Of a stretch of 64,000 bases of DNA, positions 40,678 to 47,986 are shown piece by piece; position 1 is the stretch's first letter; the number at the start of each line of letters is the position of its first letter. A model generated the notes under the pieces. It had not been told where the DNA came from and searched no databases. It saw only the letters and a program-made list of their open reading frames with translations. The translations under genes were made by a program, and so were the position numbers. This stretch comes from Candidatus Aegiribacteria sp. MLS_C (lineage in GTDB: Bacteria; Fermentibacterota; Fermentibacteria; Fermentibacterales; JCC-6): NCBI GenBank assembly GCA_002030045.1, contig LQBI01000002.1, positions 124,001 to 188,000 on the forward strand, given 5' to 3'.

Positions 40678-42189
40678 CTAGTCGGCCTCCCGCTCATCGG
40701 TACCGCCTGAGACGTACCTTCTCTCCAGGCGCTTGAGCTGCTTGCCCGAGAGACCCCCGAGTGCGTCCATGGCGTTCCTGATGCGCATCCTGGTGACATC
40801 GCCGCCAAGTATCTCCATCGTATCGAAAAGCGGGGTCGAAACCTCCCTTCCGGTGACCGCCACGTACAGGGGTGCGGTCAGGTCCCTCAGCTTCATTCCA
40901 AGTTTTTCTGAAAGCTCCCTGAACATCGAGTAGATAGGATCCCTGCTGAAGACCGGAATCGCTTCAAGTTCCCACAGGACTATCTGGAGGACCTCACAGG
41001 TTCCGGTCTCGTCCAGGTCTTTCATCAGCAGCTGCCCGGTCTCGTACTGTATCCTGCCGGTGAAGAAGTGGCCGGTAAGGTCGCCCCAGTCCGAGAGACT
41101 GGTCATCCTTCCCCTGCATATCTCGAGTATCCTCCGGAAGTGATCCCGGTTCAGCCCCCATTCAACCAGCCTGTCCATCAGCTCTTCCGTCGTGAAATCC
41201 TCCCTGATGTAGCGTCCGTTGAGCCATTTCAGCTTGTCCAGGTCGAAGACGGGCCCTCCGAGAGTGACATCTTCCAGCTGGAAGTTCTCCATCATGTCGG
41301 CTACGGAGAACTTCTCCTTCTCGTCGGAGAGATGCCAGCCCATCATTCCCAGGAAGTTCAGAAGGGCTTCGGGGAGTATTCCCGTTTTCCGGTACCAGTC
41401 GATCGACACGGGGTTCTTCCGCTTGGAAAGCTTGCTCCTGTCGCTGTTGCGGAGCAGTGGCAGATGACAGAACACGGGGGGTTCCCAGCCGAAATAGTCG
41501 TAGAGGAGGACGTGTTTCGGGACGGAGTTGATCCATTCCTCGCCCCGGATTATGTGGGTTATCCGCATCAGATGATCGTCCACCACCACGGCCAGGTGAT
41601 AGGTGGGAAACCCGTCGGCCTTGAGTATCACCTGGTCGTCTATCGAGGCCCAGTCCTTCTCTATTTCACCCCTGAGCAGGTCGGTGAACCTGCATTTGCC
41701 CTCCAGGGGGACCTTCATCCTTACGGTGAATTCCTCACCCGCCTCTACCCTCCTCAATGCCTCTTCGGCAGGTATATCCCTGCATTTCCTGTCGTAACCG
41801 CTGCCGGCTCCGGTCCTCTGGCGTTCCTCGCGGACTTCGGCAAGCCTTTCCCGGCTGCAGAAACACGGGTAGGCATGACCCTCCGCGATCAGCATCCGCA
41901 CATGCTCCTGGTAGATGTCGAGCCTCTCACTCTGCCTGTACGGGCCGAAGGGACCTCCCACGTCGGGGCCTTCGTCCCATTCCAGACCCAGCCATTTCAG
42001 TGACCGTATTATGGCATCCTCGGATTCCCGGGTGGATCTCCCGCGGTCGGTGTCCTCTATTCGAAGGATGAACCTGCCGCCGTTCTTCCTGGCCCAGACG
42101 TAGTCGAAGAGTGCCTGGTAGGCGGTACCCACGTGAGGATCCCCGGTGGGGGACGGCGCCAGCCTCGTCCTTATCTCGTTGTCAGACAT
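40678..42189 (-). CDS. gltX: Glutamyl-tRNA synthetase
   Basis: A 503-residue class I synthetase charging tRNA-Glu. The HIGH motif is the GluRS form PSPTGDPHVGTAY, and the KMSKS equivalent is SKLSKRK. The zinc-like segment around residues 105-140 has CFCSRERL and YDRKCRD, as in bacterial GluRS. The C-terminal anticodon-binding helices are complete. ATG 42189. The tRNA-Glu gene follows downstream, so both can be transcribed together. No separate GlnRS is in this window, so misacylating activity (ND-GluRS) cannot be judged. Confidence 0.95.
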   Translation of the reverse strand: MSDNEIRTRLAPSPTGDPHVGTAYQALFDYVWARKNGGRFILRIEDTDRGRSTRESEDAIIRSLKWLGLEWDEGPDVGGPFGPYRQSERLDIYQEHVRMLIAEGHAYPCFCSRERLAEVREERQRTGAGSGYDRKCRDIPAEEALRRVEAGEEFTVRMKVPLEGKCRFTDLLRGEIEKDWASIDDQVILKADGFPTYHLAVVVDDHLMRITHIIRGEEWINSVPKHVLLYDYFGWEPPVFCHLPLLRNSDRSKLSKRKNPVSIDWYRKTGILPEALLNFLGMMGWHLSDEKEKFSVADMMENFQLEDVTLGGPVFDLDKLKWLNGRYIREDFTTEELMDRLVEWGLNRDHFRRILEICRGRMTSLSDWGDLTGHFFTGRIQYETGQLLMKDLDETGTCEVLQIVLWELEAIPVFSRDPIYSMFRELSEKLGMKLRDLTAPLYVAVTGREVSTPLFDTMEILGGDVTRMRIRNAMDALGGLSGKQLKRLERRYVSGGTDEREAD

Positions 42190-42206
42190 ACGAACCTTTC
42201 GACTGT

Positions 42207-42235
42207 TTGACGTTGCACTTCGCTCCGAATATACA
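42207..42235 (+). promoter_or_regulatory. Promoter of the sucCD-fumarase-malic enzyme operon
   Basis: TTGACG (42207-42212), 17 bases, TATACA (42230-42235): a good sigma70 match. It would give a leader of about 125 bases before sucC at 42365, so regulation within the leader is possible; no riboswitch-like structure was recognised. Confidence 0.55.
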
Positions 42236-42364
42236 AATCGTTCCTGCCGGGGAGGACATTCGGTACTCGAAGGAGCTGACTTGAAATGCGTATGTCCATG
42301 TGATATTTTTAGCTCAGTTCAACTTGCGCAGGACCCGCCAGTATCACCGGACTAGTCTGGAGCG

Positions 42365-43516
42365 ATGATGAAACTAGAGGAATTTCAGGCAAAGAAGCTG
42401 TTCAGGGAACATGGGATCCCGGCGCCGGAGGGGATAATGGTTACCTCGGCGCCTGATGCGCGGGACGCCTCGGAGAAGATTGGCTTCCCGGTGGTGGTAA
42501 AGGCCCAGGTAAAGACAGGCGGAAGGGGAAAGGCCGGGGGAGTCAGGCTTGCCGGTTCTCCTGACGAGGCACAGGAAGCGGCGGAAGCCATACTGGGCAT
42601 GGACATAAAGGGCTATACAGTGGAAAGGCTCCTGATCGACCCCGCCCTGAGAATATCCGGGGAGTACTACATCGGCATCACTGTGGACCGTAAACGTAAG
42701 ATACCCGTGATGATGGCCTCCGCCTCCGGAGGCATGGACATTGAGAAGGTGGCGGCCGAGACCCCGGAGAGGATCATCTTCCAGCCCATCGATCCCCATC
42801 GCGGCCTGAGAGGTTTCGAGGCCAAGAAACTTGCCTTCAGGCTGTTCTCCAAAAAGAAGAGGGCTATGGACACCTCGTTCATAATGGTGCGTCTCTGGCA
42901 GTGCTTCAACGACCTGGATGCGACCCTGGCGGAGATAAACCCCCTGGCCCTGCTGGAGGACGACTCCATAATGGCCCTGGACGCCAAGATCGTACTTGAT
43001 GACAATGCTCTCTACAGGCATCCCCGAATGGAGGATATGAGGCTTCCCACCCCTTCGGATCAGAAGGAGCTGGGAGCAAAGAGCCACGGGCTCTCCTATG
43101 TGCAGCTTGACGGTGAGATAGGCTGCATGGTGAACGGGGCCGGTCTGGCCATGGCCACGATGGACGTGATAAAGCATCTGGGAGGAACCCCCGCGAACTT
43201 CCTGGACATAGGCGGCAGCTCCAGTCCCGAGAAAGTGGTACACGCCATGGACCTCCTCGTATCCGATCCCAACGTCAGGGCGATACTCATCAACGTATTC
43301 GGCGGCATAACAAGGTGCGATGACGTGGCCAACGGCCTGGTCCAGGCCCTCTCTGGAATAGACCTCGACCTGCCGATGGTCGTACGTCTTACCGGGACCA
43401 ACGAGGAGGAGGGTATCAGGATCCTCTCGGAGCGAGGCATCAACGCGCTCAAGGACATGACCGGAGCGGCCAGGGAAGCGATCAGGCTGGCCCGGGAAGG
43501 GGGTGGGGCGAGATGA
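42365..43516 (+). CDS. sucC: Succinyl-CoA synthetase beta subunit
   Basis: A 383-residue ATP-grasp protein that, with SucD, interconverts succinyl-CoA and succinate with substrate-level ATP or GTP. Features: MKLEEFQAKKLFREHGIPAP, the nucleotide-binding VVVKAQVKTGGRGKAGGV, INPLALLEDD, and the C-terminal GSSSPEKVVHAMDLL and INVFGGITRCDDVANG. Residues at the specificity loop were not used to separate ATP from GTP forms. ATG at 42365 or 42368 (adjacent). Overlaps sucD by 4 bp. Confidence 0.95.
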   Translation: MMKLEEFQAKKLFREHGIPAPEGIMVTSAPDARDASEKIGFPVVVKAQVKTGGRGKAGGVRLAGSPDEAQEAAEAILGMDIKGYTVERLLIDPALRISGEYYIGITVDRKRKIPVMMASASGGMDIEKVAAETPERIIFQPIDPHRGLRGFEAKKLAFRLFSKKKRAMDTSFIMVRLWQCFNDLDATLAEINPLALLEDDSIMALDAKIVLDDNALYRHPRMEDMRLPTPSDQKELGAKSHGLSYVQLDGEIGCMVNGAGLAMATMDVIKHLGGTPANFLDIGGSSSPEKVVHAMDLLVSDPNVRAILINVFGGITRCDDVANGLVQALSGIDLDLPMVVRLTGTNEEEGIRILSERGINALKDMTGAAREAIRLAREGGGAR

Positions 43517-44388
43517 GCATACTCATTGACGGGAAGACCAGGACGATGGTGCAGGGCCTTGGTCGGGACGGTTCCTTCCACGCCGGACAGATGCTGGAGT
43601 ACGGGACGGATCTGGTGGCCTGCATCCATCCGGGCAGGGGCGGATCTTCCTTCCAGGGTATTCCGGTCTTCAATACCGCGCAGGAGGCGGTCGAGGAGAC
43701 CGACGCGGAGTGCTCGGTCGTCTTCGTCCCGGCTCCTTTCGCGGCCGACGCTATACTGGAGAGCGCCAACGCCGGAGTGGAACTCGTTGTAGCGGTGACG
43801 GAAGGTATTCCGGTGCTGGACATGTCCAGAGTGGTCAGGGAACTGGATGAGCTGGGTACAAGGCTGGTGGGTCCCAACTGCCCGGGTCTCATCTCACCAG
43901 GAAAGTCGAAAGCCGGAATAATGCCCGGCAATATCTTCAGGCAGGGTCCGGTGGGAGTGATATCCAGGAGCGGCACGCTCACCTACGAGGTGGTGAACCA
44001 GCTGACACTGGCAGGGCACGGCCAGTCCACCGCAATAGGCATGGGCGGCGACCCGGTAGTCGGGATGAAATACAACGATTTTCTGCGACTCTTCGACAGG
44101 GATCCCGAGACCGGGCTGGTGGTGATCGTCGGAGAGATAGGGGGAAGCGATGAACAGGATGCCGCCGATTTCGTAAGCAGAAACTTCTCAAAACCCGTCG
44201 TGGGGTACATAGTCGGCAGGAGCGCTCCCCCCGGGAAGAGGATGGGTCACGCGGGAGCCATAATATCAGGCGCGGAGAGTACGGCTGAAGCAAAGGTCGG
44301 TTTCCTCAGGGAGAACGGCATACCGGTTGCGGATACGGTTGAGCAGATAGTGGAACTCGTATCCGAAGGATTGGGAGGACGGAATTGA
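43513..44388 (+). CDS. sucD: Succinyl-CoA synthetase alpha subunit
   Basis: A 291-residue subunit with the CoA-binding Rossmann fold (LVVAVTEGIPVLDM, GPNCPGLISPGKSKAGIMP) and the phosphohistidine active site in APPGKRMGHAGAIISG. The N-terminus (SILIDGKTRTMVQGLGRDGSFHA) matches SucD. ATG overlaps the sucC stop (ATGA), and its own stop overlaps the fumarase alpha start (TTGA), giving a tightly coupled operon. Confidence 0.95.
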   Translation: MSILIDGKTRTMVQGLGRDGSFHAGQMLEYGTDLVACIHPGRGGSSFQGIPVFNTAQEAVEETDAECSVVFVPAPFAADAILESANAGVELVVAVTEGIPVLDMSRVVRELDELGTRLVGPNCPGLISPGKSKAGIMPGNIFRQGPVGVISRSGTLTYEVVNQLTLAGHGQSTAIGMGGDPVVGMKYNDFLRLFDRDPETGLVVIVGEIGGSDEQDAADFVSRNFSKPVVGYIVGRSAPPGKRMGHAGAIISGAESTAEAKVGFLRENGIPVADTVEQIVELVSEGLGGRN

Positions 44389-45230
44389 GAGAGCTTGACG
44401 TTGCCCGAATAACCGAAGCGGTGAGAGAGCTTTCGATAGAGACCAACATATACCTTCCCGACGATGTCAAGAATGCTCTGAGAGAAGCCCTGGATAGGGA
44501 GGAGTCTCCCCTTGGCAGGGAAATACTCCAGGTCATACTTGAGAACCTGGACATAGCGGAGAGAGAGAAGATGCCCATCTGCCAGGATACAGGGGTAGCC
44601 ATCGTCTTCCTGGAGGTGGGGCAGGACGTCCATCTGACCGGGGGCGACCTCGAGGGTGCGATCAACGAAGGGGTCAGACAGGGTTATTCCGAGGGCTACC
44701 TCCGCAAATCCATGGTCGACGACCCGGTCATGAGAAGGAAGAACACCACCGATAACACTCCGGCCATCATATATACCAGGATAGTACCCGGCGACAGGGT
44801 CAAGATCACCTTCGCCCCCAAGGGCGGAGGGGCGGAGAACATGAGCGAGGTCCGCATGATGACCGCCGCAGACGGTATTGAGGGAGTAAAGGACTTCGTG
44901 GTGGACAGGGTCGCCAGGTCCGGAGGCAATCCGTGCCCCCCCATCGTGGTGGGAGTCGGAATCGGAGGCAGCTTCGAGAGGTGCGCCATGCTGGCCAAGG
45001 AAGCTCTGATGCGTCCCATCGGGGAATCCAATCCCGACCCGGAGTACGACAGCGTGGAGAAGGAACTGCTGAAAAGGATCAACAACCTGGGAATAGGCCC
45101 CCAGGGGCTGGGAGGAAGGACCACGGCCCTGGCCGTGCACATCAGGACAGTCCCGTGCCACATAGCCTCGATGCCGGTGGCGGTCAACGTTCAGTGCCAT
45201 GCCAGCAGGCATGCCGAGAGAACACTCTAG
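44385..45230 (+). CDS. Class I fumarate hydratase, alpha subunit
   Basis: A 281-residue alpha subunit of a two-subunit class I (iron-sulfur) fumarase or related hydratase, interconverting fumarate and malate. Cysteine-bearing segments expected for [4Fe-4S] binding are KMPICQDTG, SFERCAMLAKEALMRP and TVPCHIAS. GKGG-type glycine loops (APKGGGAENMSE) are present. Start TTG 44385 overlaps the sucD stop. L-tartrate dehydratase alpha (TtdA) shares this architecture, but the TCA neighbours favour fumarase. Confidence 0.88.
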   Translation: MRELDVARITEAVRELSIETNIYLPDDVKNALREALDREESPLGREILQVILENLDIAEREKMPICQDTGVAIVFLEVGQDVHLTGGDLEGAINEGVRQGYSEGYLRKSMVDDPVMRRKNTTDNTPAIIYTRIVPGDRVKITFAPKGGGAENMSEVRMMTAADGIEGVKDFVVDRVARSGGNPCPPIVVGVGIGGSFERCAMLAKEALMRPIGESNPDPEYDSVEKELLKRINNLGIGPQGLGGRTTALAVHIRTVPCHIASMPVAVNVQCHASRHAERTL

Positions 45231-45250
45231 CAGGGCAGGAGGCGATTCCA

Positions 45251-45814
45251 TTGAAGACCGTAGAACTGATAACTCCCCTGGACGAGGCACAGTTAGCGGG
45301 CCTCGAGGCCGGGGACAAGGTCCTCCTCTCCGGGGAGATCTACACAGCCAGAGATGCGGCGCACAAGAGACTGGTGGCGCTGATAGAGGAAGGGAAGGAG
45401 CTTCCCTTCGATCTCAGGGGAGCCGTTATCTACTATGTCGGCCCGGCACCCGCCAGGCCGGGTCAGGTCATGAACTCGGCGGGACCGACCACCAGCTACA
45501 GGATGGACGTCTTTACCCCCCTGCTCCTCGAGCATGGTCTGAAGGGAACCATAGGCAAGGGACCGAGGTCAATGAAGGTCCGTGAATCCATGGTCAAGAA
45601 CGGGGGCATCTATCTGGCCGCCGTGGGAGGCGCTGCGGCCGGAATAGCATCGGCGGTCAGGAAGGCGGAGGTCATAGCCTACGAGGACCTTGGTCCGGAA
45701 GCCATCAGGAGGCTTGTGGTGGAGAGGATGCCACTCTTCGTCGTGAACGACATCAGGGGCAACGACCTCTTCGAGCTGGGAGTGGCGGAATACCGCAGGG
45801 AAGGTACTAATTGA
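45251..45814 (+). CDS. Class I fumarate hydratase, beta subunit
   Basis: A 187-residue beta subunit completing the fumarase. It begins MKTVELITPLDEAQLAGLEAGDKVLLSG, has IYYVGPAPARPGQVMNSAGPTTSYRMD (swivelling-domain active site), GTIGKGPRS and YLAAVGGAAAG. TTG 45251 is chosen: AGGAGG lies seven to eight bases before it, and the longer in-frame sequence overlaps the alpha gene. The split alpha/beta form is typical of anaerobes and archaea. Confidence 0.9.
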   Translation: MKTVELITPLDEAQLAGLEAGDKVLLSGEIYTARDAAHKRLVALIEEGKELPFDLRGAVIYYVGPAPARPGQVMNSAGPTTSYRMDVFTPLLLEHGLKGTIGKGPRSMKVRESMVKNGGIYLAAVGGAAAGIASAVRKAEVIAYEDLGPEAIRRLVVERMPLFVVNDIRGNDLFELGVAEYRREGTN

Positions 45815-45842
45815 TCTGTCTCATGCCTGAACGGACGGAATA

Positions 45843-47297
45843 ATGAAAGAATTCGACCTTACGCTGAAGAACCTGGGTGATCTCTTCCCCGAGGACTTCT
45901 CAGAGGAACAGAAAGCAAAGGCAAAGACCGTCTTCCTGAAGGAGCTGGCCTTCAGGATGCACAAGTTCTACCGGGGCAAGATGATCACGGTCCCCAAGGC
46001 CGGTCTTTACGGTTTCAACTGGTTCAACGTATGGTACACGCCCGGCGTTTCCAGGGTATCCACCACCATCAGGGACAACAACGAGATGGCCTATGAACTA
46101 ACCAACAAGGGCAATCTCATAGGGGTTGTCAGCGATTCCACGAGAGTGCTGGGCGACGGCGACTGCACCCCTCCGGGAGGACTCGGGGTGATGGAGGGCA
46201 AGGCCTTCCTGATGAAGTATCTGGGCGGTGTCGACGCAGTGGCACTCTGCATAAACAACCGTGACTCCAGCGGCAACCCGGATCCGGACAGGATAATAGA
46301 CTTCGTCAAGATGGCGGAGCCCAGCTTCGGGGGTATCAACCTCGAGGACATCTCCCAGCCGAACTGCTTCAAGGTACTGGACACCCTCAGGGAGGAATGC
46401 GACATACCGGTCTGGCACGATGACGCACAGGGGACCGGTTGTGTCACCCTCGCGGGGCTCCTGGGCGCGCTCGAAGTGGTAGGCAAGAAGCTGGAGAACG
46501 CCCGTATCGTCTTCATCGGGGCGGGGGCTTCCAACACCACAATCGCCCGGCTTATCATAACGGCAGGCGGAGACCCGAAGAAGATGGTCATGTTCGATTC
46601 CAGCGGGAGCCTGTCCTCGGACCGCAGTGATGTTGAGGAGGACAAGCGCTTCTACAGGAAATGGGAACTCTGCCAGGCTACGAATCCGGAGAAGTTCCAG
46701 ACCCATGCCGAGGCCATAAAGGGCGCCGATGCCCTCATAGCGGTCTCCAGACCCGGACCAGGTCTCATTCCCCACGAGTGGATAAGGTCCATGGCTTCCG
46801 ATCCCATCGTGTTCGCCTGCGCCAACCCGGTTCCCGAGATATACCCCTACGAGGCCAGGGAGGCTGGAGCCGCGATCGTGGCCACAGGCAGGGGGGATTT
46901 TCCCAACCAGGTGAACAACTCCCTCGGTTTTCCCGGCATACTGAAGGGCGCCCTGCTGGTAAGGGCAAGGGCCATAACTGACAACATGGCGGTGGCTGCG
47001 GCCCGTTCGCTGGCCGGCTTCGCGGGCAGGAACGGGTTCAGTCCAGACTACATAATACCAACGATGGACGAGGCCGACGTCTTTCCCGAAGAGGCGGCCG
47101 ATGTTGCCATGCAGGCCATAAGGGACGGCGTGGCAAGGAGGGAGATGACCAGGGCCCAGGCAGTGGAAGAGGCCAGGAACGACATAATGGAGGCCAGAAA
47201 AATGGTTCACAGTCTCATGGAGGAGGGATTCATCAGGGAACCCCCGCTGGAGCTGATGGAGGAATCGCTCAAGCTGGCCATAGACTCCGTGACCTGA
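45843..47297 (+). CDS. NAD-type malic enzyme
   Basis: A 484-residue malic enzyme that decarboxylates malate to pyruvate. The N-terminal domain has the catalytic Tyr in AGLYGFNWFNVWYTPG and VSDSTRVLGDGD. The metal/nicotinamide region has VWHDDAQGTGCVTLAG, and a GAGASNTTIARLI Rossmann loop follows, with VFACANPVPEI and GRGDFPNQVNNSLGFPG. The N-terminus (about 45 residues of MKEFDLTLKNLGDLFPEDF) is longer than in short bacterial forms. It ends the sucCD-fumarase unit (gap 28 bp), giving a malate-pyruvate exit for C4 acids. Cofactor preference not determined. Confidence 0.9.
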   Translation: MKEFDLTLKNLGDLFPEDFSEEQKAKAKTVFLKELAFRMHKFYRGKMITVPKAGLYGFNWFNVWYTPGVSRVSTTIRDNNEMAYELTNKGNLIGVVSDSTRVLGDGDCTPPGGLGVMEGKAFLMKYLGGVDAVALCINNRDSSGNPDPDRIIDFVKMAEPSFGGINLEDISQPNCFKVLDTLREECDIPVWHDDAQGTGCVTLAGLLGALEVVGKKLENARIVFIGAGASNTTIARLIITAGGDPKKMVMFDSSGSLSSDRSDVEEDKRFYRKWELCQATNPEKFQTHAEAIKGADALIAVSRPGPGLIPHEWIRSMASDPIVFACANPVPEIYPYEAREAGAAIVATGRGDFPNQVNNSLGFPGILKGALLVRARAITDNMAVAAARSLAGFAGRNGFSPDYIIPTMDEADVFPEEAADVAMQAIRDGVARREMTRAQAVEEARNDIMEARKMVHSLMEEGFIREPPLELMEESLKLAIDSVT

Positions 47298-47303
47298 CGT
47301 ATC

Positions 47304-47335
47304 GGGAGGGAGGCGGATCCCCTCCGCCTCCCTCC
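47304..47335 (+). terminator. Hairpin after the malic enzyme gene
   Basis: A perfect 13-bp inverted repeat (47305-47317 and 47323-47335, five-base loop) seven bases past the malic enzyme stop. No T-run follows, so it may be an RNA-stabilising or rho-assisted end rather than an intrinsic terminator. Confidence 0.6.
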
Positions 47336-47409
47336 GGCCTGAGACCCGGTTCTACCTTCGGCGGGTCCGGCGGGACCCTCCCTGAACCAGGAGCGCGAAA
47401 GGAACAGAG

Positions 47410-47898
47410 ATGAACGAAGTCCTCATGACTAGACGACGGAAGATCATAAGGTTCACGTGTCACGGTGTTCCGGCCAAACCGGGCGTAGCTGGGAAGCTCT
47501 TCTCGGCGCTGGGAGGGGAGAGCATAAACATCGTCCATATGTTCAACACAGAACACGGCCCGGATGAAGGGGATATTTCCTTCAGCGTCTCCGAGGAGTG
47601 TTTTGACAAGGCCAGTACCGTCCTGGAACGGGTAAGGGGGGAGATCGGCATCGAGGAAATCACGGTGCAGCATGAACTGGCCATTCTCAGCTTCGACCTG
47701 GAAGAGACCGTCTGCGATTCCGTGATAGGTACGATGACCCTGGCACTGAGCGCCCTGGCCAGGGAGCACATCGACGTGAAGCACATAGCAGCGAGCCGCA
47801 GCAGGGTCTTCGTGGTGCTCAACGACGAGGAGGCGGAAAGGGCTTCCTACATCCTCAGCAGGGTCCTGAAGGAGGATCCCATAATACACCCGATCTGA
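47410..47898 (+). CDS. Tandem ACT-domain protein
   Basis: A 162-residue protein made of two ACT domains like those at the C-terminus of aspartokinase (about 10-80: VPAKPGVAGKLFSALGGESINIVHMF; about 90-155: ETVCDSVIGTMTLALSALAREHIDVKHIAASRSRVFVVLN). ACT pairs bind amino acids allosterically. No catalytic domain is attached, so it may be a stand-alone amino-acid sensor that pairs with another enzyme. Ligand unknown. Confidence 0.75.
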   Translation: MNEVLMTRRRKIIRFTCHGVPAKPGVAGKLFSALGGESINIVHMFNTEHGPDEGDISFSVSEECFDKASTVLERVRGEIGIEEITVQHELAILSFDLEETVCDSVIGTMTLALSALAREHIDVKHIAASRSRVFVVLNDEEAERASYILSRVLKEDPIIHPI

Positions 47899-47986
47899 TC
47901 CGGAAGGCGCTGCAGCGACTGTTTTCCAGTTAGTTAGGTCAGGCCGGTACAGGTCGACCGGTAACACTATGCAACGGGGGTCAGCG

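Noticed and set aside
42374-43243. A 289-codon minus-strand frame opposite sucC
   Set aside because: No domain or signal; sucC on the other strand is certain.
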